Source: an uncultured Cloacibacillus sp. (GTDB taxonomy: Bacteria; Synergistota; Synergistia; Synergistales; Synergistaceae). Taken from it: a stretch of 5,435 nucleotides of DNA. The position numbers were made by a program, and so were the translations under genes. This document shows positions 5,198 to 5,435 of the stretch, piece by piece. The stretch covers positions 1-5,435 of the forward strand of contig UQVV01000136.1 of NCBI GenBank assembly GCA_900544635.1, written 5' to 3'. The notes beneath the pieces are model-generated. The model was given only the letters and a program-made list of their open reading frames with translations, was not told where the DNA came from and did no database searches. Numbering within the stretch: the stretch's first letter is position 1; each line of letters begins with the position of its first letter.

Positions 5198-5435
5198 CTA
5201 GAACTTCTTGAATATCGAAGCCTTCGCGCCGCAGATGGGGCAGTTGGCCTCGGTCTTGCCCTTGTGGATGTAGCCGCAGATCGGGCAGAGATAGTAGTCG
5301 TCCTCGGCTCCGGCCATGTCGGCGAGGGCCTCTTTGTAGAGCTGCGCGTGGACCTTCTCGGCCTCGTTCGCGAAGTGGAAGACGCGGGCGGCCGTCTTGT
5401 CGCCTTCGGCCTCGGCTTCCTTGATCATCGGCGGG
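5198..5435 (-). CDS. Rubrerythrin, 5' partial (C-terminal part)
   Basis: The minus-strand frame enters at the window edge and ends at TAG 5200-5198, giving 78 complete residues. Counting from the Met encoded at 5428-5426 (internal, since PP precedes it in frame), AEAEGDKTAARVFHFANEAEKVHAQLY is the last helix of the ferritin-like diiron domain, with the ExxH ligand motif at Glu24 and His27. A rubredoxin-like domain follows, with Cys48/Cys51 (CPICGY) and Cys63/Cys66 (CPICGAK). Rubrerythrins reduce hydrogen peroxide to water in the cytoplasm of anaerobes, taking electrons through the rubredoxin-type iron. The order diiron then rubredoxin is the classical one, and the short loop between the Cys pairs is normal for the family. 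The N-terminal diiron half and the start lie outside the window. Confidence 0.95.
   Translation of the reverse strand, partial: PPMIKEAEAEGDKTAARVFHFANEAEKVHAQLYKEALADMAGAEDDYYLCPICGYIHKGKTEANCPICGAKASIFKKF

Noticed and set aside
1..5435. CRISPR array, tRNA, insertion sequence or toxin-antitoxin pair
   Set aside because: I saw no regularly spaced repeats, no tRNA-like cloverleaf, no transposase motifs or terminal inverted repeats, and no recognisable toxin next to the zinc protein.

Overview
The window looks like an ordinary chromosomal stretch from an anaerobic bacterium. The genes between about 700 and 5435 are G+C-rich, with many C/G third codon positions. A rubrerythrin, a flavin amine oxidase of the sarcosine-oxidase type and a nitronate-monooxygenase-like flavoprotein fit a strict or facultative anaerobe. 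A Synergistota or clostridial host is my guess from gene content and style, not something the sequence proves. I see no rRNA, tRNA, CRISPR array, insertion sequence or phage gene.

Layout. (1) 1-609, plus strand: C-terminal half of an FAD-dependent DAO-family oxidoreductase, noticeably poorer in G+C than the rest, closed by a strong hairpin terminator at 627-662. (2) 697-1824, minus strand: a complete nitronate-monooxygenase-family flavoprotein converging on that same terminator. (3) 1825-2069: an A+T-rich divergent intergenic region. It holds a promoter for each neighbour, a cluster of GGAAT half-sites on the flavoprotein side, and a perfect dyad inside the promoter spacer on the other side. 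(4) 2070-3389, plus strand: a stand-alone UmuC-type Y-family DNA polymerase with intact catalytic residues and a beta-clamp motif, followed by a 133-base untranslated stretch and a terminator at 3523-3557. (5) 3641-4753, plus strand: a 370-residue protein with three zinc-binding cysteine sets and a DUF1963/YwqG-like C-terminus. (6) About 4764-5060: the C-terminal remnant of a DUF318/ArsP-type permease, missing its 5' part and lying directly behind the zinc protein. (7) 5127-5167: a GC-rich hairpin. (8) 5198-5435, minus strand: the C-terminal part of a rubrerythrin, running off the window edge.

The genes do not form an obvious pathway: each is separated by its own terminator or promoter or faces the opposite way. 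I found no convincing new multi-gene system. The items most worth a second look are the permease remnant, the multi-zinc protein, and the two candidate operators in the 1825-2069 divergent region.
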